Shown piece after piece: positions 25,636 to 34,563 of a stretch of DNA of 64,000 nucleotides. The notes under the pieces are model-generated. The model did no database searches. It saw only the letters and a list, made by a program, of their open reading frames with translations, and was not told the origin of the DNA. Both the position numbers and the translations under genes were made by a program. The stretch is from Sva-07 sp031426215 (GTDB lineage: Bacteria > Actinomycetota > Acidimicrobiia > Acidimicrobiales > Ilumatobacteraceae). Location of the stretch: assembly GCA_031426215.1 (NCBI GenBank), contig JANPKU010000141.1:1-64000 (forward strand). Reading direction: 5' to 3'. Each line of letters starts with the position of its first letter. Position 1 is the first letter of the stretch.

Positions 25636-27117
25636 ATGGCAGACGTCACGCTCCCGCAACTCGGTGAAACGGTCACCGAAGGCACGATCACGCAATGGTT
25701 CAAGAACATCGGTGACACCGTCACCGCCGACGAGCCGTTGTTCGAGGTGTCGACCGACAAGGTCGACACGGAGGTGCCGTCGCCGGTGTCCGGTGTGCTC
25801 ACCGAGATCCGGGTGCAAGAAGGCGACACCGTCGATGTCGGCACCGTGATCGCGGTCGTCGTCGACGGCGCCGCCGCCCCGGCCGAGACGCCTGCTGCTG
25901 CCGCTCCCGTCGCGGCGCCAGAACCGGAGGCCGCAGCCGCCCCTGCCCCAGAGGCGGCTGAGGCAGCGCCCGCTCCGCCGCCTCCACCAGCAGCGGCTGC
26001 TCCCGCAGCGCCGCCCACCGCCCCGGCGGCTCCTGTTCCCGCGGCTCCCGCTGCCCCAGCCGAAGCCCCCGCCGCCACCCCCCCGGCGACGGCGCAAGCC
26101 GGCGACAACCGTCTGCTGTCACCCGTGGTGCGTCGCCTCGTCAACGACCACGGGCTCGACCCCGACACGATCACCGGTACCGGCCCCGGCGGCCGCATCA
26201 CTCGTGATGACGTGCTCGATCACATCGACGCCTCCGGCGCCAAGCCTCAGGACCCGGAGGCCGCAGTTGCTGCCCCGGCTCCTGCTGCTCCCGCACCGGC
26301 ACCGGCTGCACCGGCACCGGCTGCACCTGCTCCGGCCGCGGCACCGGCGCCGGCATCAGCTCCTCGTGCCGCTGCCTCGTCACCGCCGCCTGCCACTGCC
26401 GGCGAGCGCGACACCACCATTGCGCTGTCGAAGATCCGTCGACTCACCGGCGATCACATGGTGATGAGCAAGGCCACCAGTCCGCATGCGTTCAGCGTGG
26501 TCGAAGTCGACTTCGCGAACGTCGACGTGGTGCGCTCGAAGATCAAGGGCGACTGGAAGTCGACCCACGGCTTCAGTCTCACCTACCTGCCGTTCATCGC
26601 CAGGGCGGTCATCGACGGACTGCGTGAGTTCCCGCACCTCAACGCCAGCGTCGGCGCAAACGACCTGATCGTGCACAACTACGTCGACCTCGGCATCGCC
26701 GTCGACCTCGACTACGAGGGGCTGCTCGCACCGGTCGTCCGTGACGCCGACACCAAGCGCCTTGCGGCGATCGCCTCGGAGATCTCCGACCTCGCCGACC
26801 GCGCCCGCACCCGCAAGCTCAGCCCTGACGAGATCTCGGGTGGCACGTTCACGCTGAGCAACAACGGCTCGGCCGGCTCGGTACTCACCATGCCGATCAT
26901 CAACCAGCCCCAGGTCGGGATCATCTCGACCGATGCGATCGTGCGCAAGCCGGTGGTCACGACGGGTCCCGACGGTGGCGAGGCGATTGCGATCCATCCG
27001 GTCGGCAATCTGGCCATGAGCTGGGACCATCGCGCGTTCGACGGTGCGTATGCCGCCCGGTTCCTCGCACGCGTCAAGGAGATCCTCGAGACCAAGGACT
27101 GGTCGACCGAGCTCTGA
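25636..27117 (+). CDS. sucB: 2-oxoacid dehydrogenase E2 acyltransferase (succinyl- or acetyl-)
   Basis: 493 residues in three parts. The lipoyl domain (residues 1-80) carries the lipoylated Lys in EVSTDKVDTEVPSP. A long Ala/Pro hinge precedes a peripheral-subunit-binding domain (LLSPVVRRLVNDHGLDPDTITGTGPGGRITRDDVLDHI); a second Ala/Pro hinge follows. The catalytic domain ends NLAMSWDHRAFDGAYAARFLARVKEILE, with the HRxxDG active-site His and Asp. There is a single lipoyl domain. Whether it serves pyruvate (with AceE at 9504), 2-oxoglutarate or both cannot be settled from sequence. Lies between lpdA and the lipoate synthesis gene. Confidence 0.92.
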   Translation: MADVTLPQLGETVTEGTITQWFKNIGDTVTADEPLFEVSTDKVDTEVPSPVSGVLTEIRVQEGDTVDVGTVIAVVVDGAAAPAETPAAAAPVAAPEPEAAAAPAPEAAEAAPAPPPPPAAAAPAAPPTAPAAPVPAAPAAPAEAPAATPPATAQAGDNRLLSPVVRRLVNDHGLDPDTITGTGPGGRITRDDVLDHIDASGAKPQDPEAAVAAPAPAAPAPAPAAPAPAAPAPAAAPAPASAPRAAASSPPPATAGERDTTIALSKIRRLTGDHMVMSKATSPHAFSVVEVDFANVDVVRSKIKGDWKSTHGFSLTYLPFIARAVIDGLREFPHLNASVGANDLIVHNYVDLGIAVDLDYEGLLAPVVRDADTKRLAAIASEISDLADRARTRKLSPDEISGGTFTLSNNGSAGSVLTMPIINQPQVGIISTDAIVRKPVVTTGPDGGEAIAIHPVGNLAMSWDHRAFDGAYAARFLARVKEILETKDWSTEL

Positions 27118-27131
27118 CGCTCGGCCATGTC

Positions 27132-28841
27132 GTGACCGACCCGCTGCGCGTCCGATGGTTGGGCCGTGTGCCCTACCGCGAGGCGCTGACGGTCCAGACC
27201 GCGCTGTTCGCCCACGGCAACGGCCAGCACCTGTTGCTGCTCGAGCATCCGCACGTGTTCACGCACGGCAAGCGGGCCGACCTGGCCACCAACCTGCGCT
27301 GCGAGCCCGCTGCGGTCGGCGCTGAACTGGTCGGGGTGAATCGCGGCGGCGACATCACCTATCACGGTCCCGGTCAGCTCGTCGGCTATCCGATCGTGAA
27401 CGTCGATCGGCTCGGGGCGTCGGCGCACGTGTGCAACGTCGAGGGCCTGGTCATCGATGCATTGGCCGAGTTGGGGCTCCCGAATGCCGGACGCCTCGAC
27501 GGCTTCGCCGGGGTCTGGCTCGACGTCGACCATCCCGACCCGACCGTGGTGCCCCGCAAGATCTGTGCCATCGGCGTGCGGCTCGCGCACGGGCGAACGA
27601 TGCACGGCTTCGCGCTCAACGTCACCACCGACATGGCGTACCTGCGCGAGCACATCGTGCCGTGCGGCATCGGTGACAGACCGGTCACGTCGTTGGCCGA
27701 GGAAGGCGTCGATGCCTCGATGCACGAGGTCGTCGACGTGATCGCCCGCCTCGCTGCGCAACGGTGGGCCGACGGTGCCATCGAACGCCAGGACGTCGCA
27801 TGGAAGCATGCGGTCGACGGTCGTGACCTGTCCGCCTTTTCCCGAGGAGAAGGCCCCGGCGAGCAGGTGAAGCTGGTGTCCGAACGGGCTTCCGCCCGAC
27901 TGGAGGCTGCCGGTGTCACCGACGGGCTGTCGATCGCGACCCGCAAGCCCGAGTGGTTGCGGCCGAAGGTCGACCTCGGCGCCGACGTGATGTCGCTCAA
28001 GAAGACGGTGCGGGATCTCGACCTCGTCACCGTGTGCGAAGACGCTGGTTGTCCGAACCTGTCCGAGTGCTGGGCCGACGGAACAGCGACGTTCATGGTG
28101 CTCGGCGAACGCTGCACCAGAGCGTGCGGCTTCTGCCTGGTCGACACGAACAAACCGCTCGAGCCGGCGCGAGACGAACCGGCGCGGGTCGCCGAGGCGA
28201 TCGACCGGATGAGGCTCGACCACGCCGTGCTCACCATGGTGGCGCGTGACGACCTCGCCGACGGTGGGATGGCGCACGTCGCCGCCTGCGTCGAGGCGAT
28301 CCGGCTCCGTCGACCTGCGGCCCGCATCGAGACGCTGATCTCCGACGCCAAAGGCGACGATGCGGCACTCGACCTGCTGTTCGCCGTCCGTCCCGACGTG
28401 CTGAACCACAACGTCGAAACGGTTGCCCGCCTGCAGCGTGCCGTTCGGCCGTCGGCCGGTTACGCCCGCTCGTTGGGTGTGCTCGCCCGGGCAAAAGCGG
28501 CAGGGCTCACCACGAAGACCGGCTTCATGGTCGGCCTCGGCGAGACCGAGGCCGAGATCGATGGTCTCCTCGCCGACCTGGCTGATCTCGGCGTCGACAT
28601 CGTCACGATCGGGCAGTATCTGCGCCCGACGTCTCACCATCTGCCGATCGCTCGCTTCGCCGAGCCCGGCGAGTTCGTCGGTTGGAAGCGTCTCGGCGAG
28701 TCGTACGGCATCGGTCATGTCGAGGCGAGTCCGCTCACGCGCTCGAGCTATCACGCGAAGGGGGCTGCCGAATCGGTGAGTGTCGCTGTGTCGGTGGGTG
28801 CGACGGCGGGGGCGACGGCCTCGAGCACGTCGTTCTCGTGA
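27132..28841 (+). CDS. lipB-lipA: Fused octanoyltransferase-lipoyl synthase (LipB-LipA)
   Basis: 569 residues from GTG 27132, one continuous frame. Residues about 1-215 are LipB, which moves octanoate from ACP to the apo-lipoyl domain: HPHVFTHGKR, NRGGDITYHGPGQLVGYPI, the conserved Lys in PRKICAIGVRL, and the catalytic Cys in VPCGIGDRPV. Residues about 260-555 are LipA, the radical-SAM enzyme that inserts two sulfurs: auxiliary cluster CEDAGCPNLSEC, radical-SAM cluster CTRACGFC, and the C-terminal RSSYHA serine ligand. The two activities are normally separate genes, often adjacent. Immediately downstream of lpdA and E2, so the enzyme complex and its cofactor are made together. The tail beyond RSSYHA is low-complexity. 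Confidence 0.95.
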   Translation: MTDPLRVRWLGRVPYREALTVQTALFAHGNGQHLLLLEHPHVFTHGKRADLATNLRCEPAAVGAELVGVNRGGDITYHGPGQLVGYPIVNVDRLGASAHVCNVEGLVIDALAELGLPNAGRLDGFAGVWLDVDHPDPTVVPRKICAIGVRLAHGRTMHGFALNVTTDMAYLREHIVPCGIGDRPVTSLAEEGVDASMHEVVDVIARLAAQRWADGAIERQDVAWKHAVDGRDLSAFSRGEGPGEQVKLVSERASARLEAAGVTDGLSIATRKPEWLRPKVDLGADVMSLKKTVRDLDLVTVCEDAGCPNLSECWADGTATFMVLGERCTRACGFCLVDTNKPLEPARDEPARVAEAIDRMRLDHAVLTMVARDDLADGGMAHVAACVEAIRLRRPAARIETLISDAKGDDAALDLLFAVRPDVLNHNVETVARLQRAVRPSAGYARSLGVLARAKAAGLTTKTGFMVGLGETEAEIDGLLADLADLGVDIVTIGQYLRPTSHHLPIARFAEPGEFVGWKRLGESYGIGHVEASPLTRSSYHAKGAAESVSVAVSVGATAGATASSTSFS

Positions 28842-28854
28842 CCACCGGCTGCCC

Positions 28855-30267
28855 GTGACCCGGTGGTCGCCCCAGCAGGTCGAAGCGATCGCGCCGTCGC
28901 CGGCCGCGCTCAGCGCGGCGCGGCCGCTGACCACGGTGACGAGGTGGGCAGGGCTCGGCGCAGACGATCGAGCGGTATGGGGAACCTGTCGGGGCAGTGG
29001 CGCCGAGCCGTACGACACGATGGTCGACCACGTCGGTGTTGCATCGCGATGCACCTGCCCGAGTCGACGTCACCCGTGCAAGCACGTGCTCGCGCTGCTG
29101 CTGCTGTGGTCGGCCGGTGACGTCGCCGAGACGACAGCCCCCGACCAGGTCGTCGCGTGGCTGGCAAGCCGGCAGGTGTCCGACACTCGAAAGGTGCCCG
29201 ATGCCACGCCTGGTCTGCTACCGACTGACACGACTCCGACCAGCGGGACGAGTGACTCCGACCAGGTGACGGATGGCGCGCCTGAACCCGTACCACTCCC
29301 TCTCCCCGAACCGGATCGCGATCGGGCGCGCGACGAGCGGGTCGAGCGGATGCATGCGGGACTCACCGAACTCGACCGGTGGCTCGACGACCGAATGCGT
29401 ACCGGGCTCGCCGATCCAGCTTTGGCGAAGTACGCAACATGGGACGATCTGGCGGCTCGCCTTGTCGACGCGCAGGCGGGCAGCCTCGCGAACCGGATTC
29501 GTCGCCTGGCCGGGCTCGTCGGCGCATCACCCGACTGGCACAGCGAGGTACTGGCCGAACTCGGATTGCTCCATCTGCTGGCCCAAGCCGGCCGGCGGCT
29601 CGGGTCGCTGCCCGGCCCCCTCGCCGATGCGGTGGCCACCAGCGTCGGTTGGCAGGTACGCCAGGCCGATGTCCTCGCCGGCGTGCCCGACACCGACACG
29701 TGGGTGGTCGCCGGCCGCAGCGACACGCGGGAGGATCGCATCGAGGTACGGCGCCATTGGCTGCGTGGTGTCACGTCGCAGCGGTGGGCACTGCTGCTGT
29801 CGTTCGCTGCATACCGTCAAAGCCTCGACACCTCGTTGAGCGTGGGCACGGCGATCGCCGCCGACCTCCACCGCTATCCCGGCCCGGCGCTTCGTGCTCT
29901 CCTGGGCGCCCGCCATGGCGACCTGATCGAACCGGCGCGACCGCCGGCGGTCGACATCGTCTCTGCGTGTAACGAGATCGGGATGCTGATCGCTGCCGAG
30001 CCGTGGCTCGACCGGGTCCCGTTCACCGCCACTGCCACCATCGCCGTCGACGGATCGAGATTCGTACTCACCGACGCCGGTGGCACCCTTCCGCTGATCG
30101 CCGCTGGCCGATCCCTGGCGACGCTGCTGGCGGTCGCCGCCGGCGAGCCGATCGATGTGACGTGCGAGTGGACGCCGCACGGGGTCGTGCCACTGACCGT
30201 CCACCTCGACGGCGGCTCGCTCGACATCGGCCCCCGGGCCGACGAATCGTTCGTGAGCGCCGCATGA
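28855..30267 (+). CDS. SWIM zinc-finger protein (YehQ-like)
   Basis: 470 residues from GTG 28855. The SWIM finger (CxCxnCxH) is at residues about 62-80: SRCTCPSRRHPCKHVLALLLLW. The N-terminus matches SWIM proteins encoded beside MoxR/VWA genes (EAIAPSPAALSAARPLTTVTRWAGLGADDRAVWGTCRGSG). The remainder is helical and not otherwise recognised. SWIM domains bind DNA or protein. Together with the next four genes this gives the content of E. coli yehL-yehM-yehP-yehQ, whose function is unknown. Its stop overlaps the next start (ATGA). Confidence 0.85.
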   Translation: MTRWSPQQVEAIAPSPAALSAARPLTTVTRWAGLGADDRAVWGTCRGSGAEPYDTMVDHVGVASRCTCPSRRHPCKHVLALLLLWSAGDVAETTAPDQVVAWLASRQVSDTRKVPDATPGLLPTDTTPTSGTSDSDQVTDGAPEPVPLPLPEPDRDRARDERVERMHAGLTELDRWLDDRMRTGLADPALAKYATWDDLAARLVDAQAGSLANRIRRLAGLVGASPDWHSEVLAELGLLHLLAQAGRRLGSLPGPLADAVATSVGWQVRQADVLAGVPDTDTWVVAGRSDTREDRIEVRRHWLRGVTSQRWALLLSFAAYRQSLDTSLSVGTAIAADLHRYPGPALRALLGARHGDLIEPARPPAVDIVSACNEIGMLIAAEPWLDRVPFTATATIAVDGSRFVLTDAGGTLPLIAAGRSLATLLAVAAGEPIDVTCEWTPHGVVPLTVHLDGGSLDIGPRADESFVSAA

Positions 30268-31118
30268 CCGATCTCACATCCGACAACGCCGAGACCCGCA
30301 CGGAAGCAACGATCGACCTTCGGGCATCGTGGGATGCGCTGGTCGCCGTCGCCATGCTCGGCACGGACCGCCGCAACCCGCCGGAGCCGATTGGTGTCAT
30401 CGCCGATGTTGTCGACGACACGGTCCGAGCGACGCCGTCGGAACGGATGCTCGCCCAAGTGGCGGCGACGGTGGTGGTGCGGCGCGCCGGCGTGTTGCCC
30501 GGGCCGTCACGTCCTCCGATTGCCGGGCCCGAGACCGACGACCGCCCGATCTGTGCTCCCGTCGCGGCCGATTCTTGGCACCACGTGATCTCGTCGTGGC
30601 CGGTGCTCGAGGACGAGTGGATGTTGACACTGCTGACCAATGGCTGGCGGGTTCCGCCCGATCTCGTGCCCGAGATACTCGTGCGTCATCGCGCCGATCC
30701 GATCCGTCGCGCCCGCGCCGAGTTGGCCTGCGGGCCGCTCGCGGGGTGGCTCGTCGGCCATCTCCCAGAGTTGGCCCCGCGGGGCGCAGCGAACACGAGG
30801 CCGGATCCGTCAGCCGACGACATCGCCGAGCTGCCATCACTCCCGATCCCGCCCGAACTGGAACTGTTGCTGTTCGCCGACGGAGATCAGGTCGCCCGAC
30901 AACTGTCTGTTGCTCTCGACTCGGGAACGCTCGCACATGCGCACCGCGCTGTGCTCGTCAACCTCGTCGCCCGCATGCGCTCCGACTCCCTCGGCCCGGT
31001 GGCGACCGCGCTCGAATCGGTCGACGGCGCTTCGATCGGATTCGCACTGGCCTCGGTGCTCGCCGACCTCGCCCGCACCCGCCAACGCATGCTCGACGAA
31101 CTGAGCGTCGCCCGATAG
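30264..31118 (+). CDS. DUF5691 family protein
   Basis: 284 residues from ATG 30264, overlapping the SWIM stop. ASWDALVAVAMLGTDRRNPPE near the N-terminus and a helical repeat-like body (EDEWMLTLLTNGWRVPPDLVPEILVRHR; RARAELACGPLAGWLVGHLPEL) fit the DUF5691 family that accompanies SWIM proteins. No catalytic motif. Likely a structural partner in the SWIM-MoxR-DUF5682-VWA system. Confidence 0.7.
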   Translation: MTDLTSDNAETRTEATIDLRASWDALVAVAMLGTDRRNPPEPIGVIADVVDDTVRATPSERMLAQVAATVVVRRAGVLPGPSRPPIAGPETDDRPICAPVAADSWHHVISSWPVLEDEWMLTLLTNGWRVPPDLVPEILVRHRADPIRRARAELACGPLAGWLVGHLPELAPRGAANTRPDPSADDIAELPSLPIPPELELLLFADGDQVARQLSVALDSGTLAHAHRAVLVNLVARMRSDSLGPVATALESVDGASIGFALASVLADLARTRQRMLDELSVAR

Positions 31119-31125
31119 TTCCGAA

Positions 31126-31233
31126 GCGATGAGCGAGAGGACGGTATCGGGGCGGTTGGCTCATCGCTGACTGCTGGAGTGCCGGGGTGATGAGCGAAAA
31201 GCCGGGATTCGGGCGGTTGGCTCATCGCTGACG
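31126..31233 (+). repeat. Two tandem copies of a GATGAGCGA...GCTCATC palindrome
   Basis: Copy 1 has 10-bp arms AGCGATGAGC (31126-31135) and GCTCATCGCT (31160-31169). Copy 2 has GATGAGC (31190-31196) and GCTCATC (31221-31227). The two are direct repeats about 61 bases apart with similar centres (GGCGGTTG before the right arm). A third copy is at 62512-62549. They fill the gap between the DUF5691 and MoxR genes. Confidence 0.75.
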
Positions 31234-31265
31234 GGGGTGCTGGCCCTGGTGGGGTGGCCGGTCGG

Positions 31266-31271
31266 TAGCGT
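31266..31271 (+). promoter_or_regulatory. -10 box TAGCGT of the MoxR gene (leaderless)
   Basis: TAGCGT, eight bases, ATG 31280. Gives the MoxR-DUF5682-VWA genes their own promoter. Confidence 0.5.
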
Positions 31272-31279
31272 CACCGTCG

Positions 31280-32380
31280 ATGAGTGCAACGGTCCCATCC
31301 GGTGACGTGCTGCGTCCGCATGCCGAAGATCAGTACGCGCACGAACTGAGGGCGCTTGCAGCGCTCGACGACCGCGAACGTCCACCGGGCTGGCGGTTGT
31401 CACCGTGGGCCGTGGTGCGTTACCTCCTCGGCGGGGAGTTGTCCGACGGCACGTTGATCTCGCCGAAGTACGTGGGCCAGCAGCGCCTCGTCGAGATCGC
31501 CGTCGCGACGCTCGCCACGGACCGAGCCCTGCTGCTCCTCGGCGTGCCCGGCACGGCGAAGACGTGGGTGAGCGAACATCTCGCCGCTGCGATCAGCGGC
31601 GACTCGACGCTGTTGGTGCAAGGCACCGCCGGCACCACCGAGGAGACGTTGCGATACGGCTGGAACTACGCCCGCCTGCTCGCCGAAGGCCCCAGCACCG
31701 CAGCGCTCGTTCCCGGCCCGATCTATCGGGGCATGCAACGTGGCGCGATCGTTCGAGTCGAGGAACTCACCCGCATGCCGCCCGAAGTGCAGGACGCCCT
31801 GGTGACCGTGCTGTCCGAGAAGGTGCTGCCGGTACCCGAACTCGACACCGAGATCGCCGCGATCCGTGGCTTCAACGTGATCGCCACCGCCAACAACCGA
31901 GACCGCGGCGTCAACGAACTCTCGAGCGCGCTGCGTCGCCGATTCAACACGGTCGTCCTGCCGCTGCCGGCCACGATCGACGAGGAGATCGCCATCGTCA
32001 GCCGACGCGTCGGCGAGCTCGGCGTCGCGCTCGCCCTGCCAGCGGTGCCTGCGGCGGCCGACGAGATCCGCCGAGTCGTCACCGTGTTCCGTGAACTGCG
32101 CTCGGGGCTCACCGAGGACGAACGCAACAGTCTCAAGATCCCGACCGGGACACTGTCGACCGCCGAGGCGATCTCCGTGGTCACCAACGGGCTCGCGCTT
32201 GCAGCGCACTTCGGCGACGGCGAACTGCGCTCGACCGACGTCGCTGCCGGCATCATCGGCGCCGTGGTCAGCGATCCGGTCCACGACGCCGTTGCCTGGC
32301 GCGAGTACCTGGAAGCCGTGATCCGTGACCGCCCGGGCTGGGACGAGTTCTACGACGCCTGCCGCGCGCTCGACACGTGA
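31280..32380 (+). CDS. MoxR-type AAA+ ATPase (YehL-like)
   Basis: 366 residues. Walker A GVPGTAKTWVSEHLAAAI; the Walker B-equivalent strand GAIVRVEELTRMPPEVQDAL has Glu where Asp is usual; sensor 1 and Arg finger are in FNVIATANNRDRGVNELSSALRRRFN. A C-terminal lid helix bundle follows. MoxR ATPases act as chaperones that remodel or insert cofactors into partners carrying VWA domains. GTGA overlap to the DUF5682 gene, which overlaps the VWA gene the same way, so the three products are made in ratio. Confidence 0.9.
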   Translation: MSATVPSGDVLRPHAEDQYAHELRALAALDDRERPPGWRLSPWAVVRYLLGGELSDGTLISPKYVGQQRLVEIAVATLATDRALLLLGVPGTAKTWVSEHLAAAISGDSTLLVQGTAGTTEETLRYGWNYARLLAEGPSTAALVPGPIYRGMQRGAIVRVEELTRMPPEVQDALVTVLSEKVLPVPELDTEIAAIRGFNVIATANNRDRGVNELSSALRRRFNTVVLPLPATIDEEIAIVSRRVGELGVALALPAVPAAADEIRRVVTVFRELRSGLTEDERNSLKIPTGTLSTAEAISVVTNGLALAAHFGDGELRSTDVAAGIIGAVVSDPVHDAVAWREYLEAVIRDRPGWDEFYDACRALDT

Positions 32381-34563
32381 GCATCCGACTGCTCGGCATC
32401 CGCCACCATGGCCCGGGATCGGCGCGCTCGGTACTGCGGGAACTCGACGGCCTTCGACCCGACATCGTGCTCGTCGAAGCTCCCGCCGACGTCGATGCTG
32501 CGCTGCGATGGGTGGGCGAACCCGGGCTCGTGGCGCCTGTCGCCCTGCTCACCTACGTTCCGGCGGAACCGGGACGGGCGGCCTTTGCCCCGTTCGCCAC
32601 GTTCAGCCCCGAATGGCAGGCGATCCGCTGGGCCAACGAACACGCCGTCGAGGTGCACGCCATCGACCTGCCGTTGGCGGTCACGCTCGCCACGGTCGGC
32701 AACGATGACGTTTCGCTCCTCGCCGAGGACGCACCACCCGACCCGTTGCGTGAACTCGCGGCCGCCGCAGGCGACCCCGATCCGGAACGGTGGTGGGAAG
32801 ATGTGATCGAGCATCGCGGCGACGGCACCCCGGCCTTCGATGCCGTAGCCGAGGCGATGGTCGCCGCACGCGACGGGTTCGTGCCCTCCACACGCGAACT
32901 GCAACGTGAAGCTCACATGCGCCGGGCGATCCGCGCCGCCGTGCACGCCGGACATCGTGAGATCGTCGTGGTGTGTGGTGCGTGGCACGTGCCGGCGCTC
33001 GACCTCGACGCACCGGGGGTACCGAACGCCTCCACCGACGCTGCCACGCTGCGCGGCCTGCCCAAGGTGAAGACCGCAGTGGCGTGGGTGCCGTGGACGC
33101 ATCGGCGTCTTGCTGCGGGGTCCGGCTACGCAGCGGGCGTCGAGAGCCCCGGCTGGTATCGCCACGTGTTCGATCACCCTGGCAGCGAAGGCGTCGCCCG
33201 CTTCTTCGTCGACGCCGCCCGCTTGGTGCGCGAACGTGGTGGTGCCGCCTCGCCCGACCACCTGATCGCCGGAACACGACTCGCCGAGTCGTTGGCGGCG
33301 ATGCGAGGGCGGCCTCGCGTCGGCCTGGCCGAAGTGCTCGACGCCGCCGACGCGGTGATGGGCGGGCTCGATCTCGTACGACGTGAACTGGTGGTCGGTG
33401 ACGAACTCGGCACCGTTCCCGAATCGGCGCCGCAGGTGCCGCTCGCCCGCGATGTCACCAAGGCGCAGAAGTCGGCGCGGCTGTCTCCTCGTGCCGAGCG
33501 CACCGTCGTCGAGGTCGATCTGCGCACGCCGACCGGTCTGCGCAAGTCGCATCTGCTCCACCGGCTCGTGGCGCTCGGCGTGCCGTGGGGATCGGTGGTC
33601 GACGGGCGGGGTTCGTCGGGCACGTTCCGAGAGACCTGGGAGCTGCGATGGGACCCCGAACTCTCGGTCCGCCTGATCGAGCGCGCCGGCTACGGCACCA
33701 CACTCGAGTCGGCCGCGACCGCCCGGCTGCTCGAACGTGCCGCAGCATCGTCGGGGATGGTCGAACTGGTCGGCATCATCACCGCGGCCCTCTTCGCCGA
33801 CCTTGCGCAGGCAGTCGAGCCGACCGTGCGACGCCTTGCGAGTCGAGCGGCGACCGATCCGGACGTGGGGCGCCTGCTCGACGCACTGCCCTCGGTGGCC
33901 GAGGCATTGCGCTACGGCGACGTCCGTTCGACCGACGCTGGCGCGCTGCGCGAGGTCGTCGACGGCATCGTCGTGCGGATCCTCGCCGGTGTCGTGGCAT
34001 CGGCCCGTTCGCTCGACGACGACGGTGCCGCAGTGATGGTGGAACGCCTCGCCGGACTGCAGGGAGCGCTGGCGGTGCTCGACCATCCGGCCCGTCGCCA
34101 CGGCCTCCCCATCGTGCTGGTCGAACTGGCGACCGGGGCCGGTCACGGACTGGTCCAGGGTCGCGCAACTCGGCTCCTTCACGACGCCGAGGTCTGGTCG
34201 ATCGAAGCCGTGCAGCGTCGCCTGTCGCAGGCGCTGTCGGCCGGCACACCCCCGGCGACCGGGGCCGCGTTCGTCGAAGGTTTCCTGGCCGGATCGGGAT
34301 CGGTGCTGATCCACGATGCTGATCTGCTCGCGGTGCTCGATGGCTGGGTGGCGTCGCTGCGACCCGATGCCTTCGACGCCGTCATTGCACTGTTGCGGCG
34401 CACGTTCGGTGCGTTCGAAGCGGCCGAACGTCGACAGCTCATGCGGTTGCTGATGGGTGTCGGCGCCGAACGCACGAACGGTTTCGGGGCGGGCGTCGAC
34501 CCGGAGCGAGCCGCAGCGGCTCTGACGACGGTGCGTCACATGCTCGGGGTGGGAGTCCCGTGA
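32377..34563 (+). CDS. DUF5682 family protein (YehM-like)
   Basis: 728 residues from GTG 32377 (GTGA overlap). The N-terminus RLLGIRHHGPGSARSVLRELDGLRPDIVLVEAPADVD and VVCGAWHVPAL resemble TraB/GumN-like folds, with paired His near the N-terminus and another later (residues 9-10 and in GAWHVPAL), a possible metal or active site. The C-terminal half is a long helical region. The family is found almost only beside MoxR ATPase and VWA genes. No activity is known. Confidence 0.82.
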   Translation: MSIRLLGIRHHGPGSARSVLRELDGLRPDIVLVEAPADVDAALRWVGEPGLVAPVALLTYVPAEPGRAAFAPFATFSPEWQAIRWANEHAVEVHAIDLPLAVTLATVGNDDVSLLAEDAPPDPLRELAAAAGDPDPERWWEDVIEHRGDGTPAFDAVAEAMVAARDGFVPSTRELQREAHMRRAIRAAVHAGHREIVVVCGAWHVPALDLDAPGVPNASTDAATLRGLPKVKTAVAWVPWTHRRLAAGSGYAAGVESPGWYRHVFDHPGSEGVARFFVDAARLVRERGGAASPDHLIAGTRLAESLAAMRGRPRVGLAEVLDAADAVMGGLDLVRRELVVGDELGTVPESAPQVPLARDVTKAQKSARLSPRAERTVVEVDLRTPTGLRKSHLLHRLVALGVPWGSVVDGRGSSGTFRETWELRWDPELSVRLIERAGYGTTLESAATARLLERAAASSGMVELVGIITAALFADLAQAVEPTVRRLASRAATDPDVGRLLDALPSVAEALRYGDVRSTDAGALREVVDGIVVRILAGVVASARSLDDDGAAVMVERLAGLQGALAVLDHPARRHGLPIVLVELATGAGHGLVQGRATRLLHDAEVWSIEAVQRRLSQALSAGTPPATGAAFVEGFLAGSGSVLIHDADLLAVLDGWVASLRPDAFDAVIALLRRTFGAFEAAERRQLMRLLMGVGAERTNGFGAGVDPERAAAALTTVRHMLGVGVP

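Noticed and set aside
24154..26097. Long open frame on the minus strand over lpdA and E2
   Set aside because: It is antisense to two clear enzymes; its His/Arg/Asp-rich, low-complexity composition is typical of the complementary strand of GC-rich genes.
25880..26400. Ala/Pro-rich GC repeats in E2 as a separate repeat element
   Set aside because: They are in frame and code the flexible hinges normal for E2 proteins.
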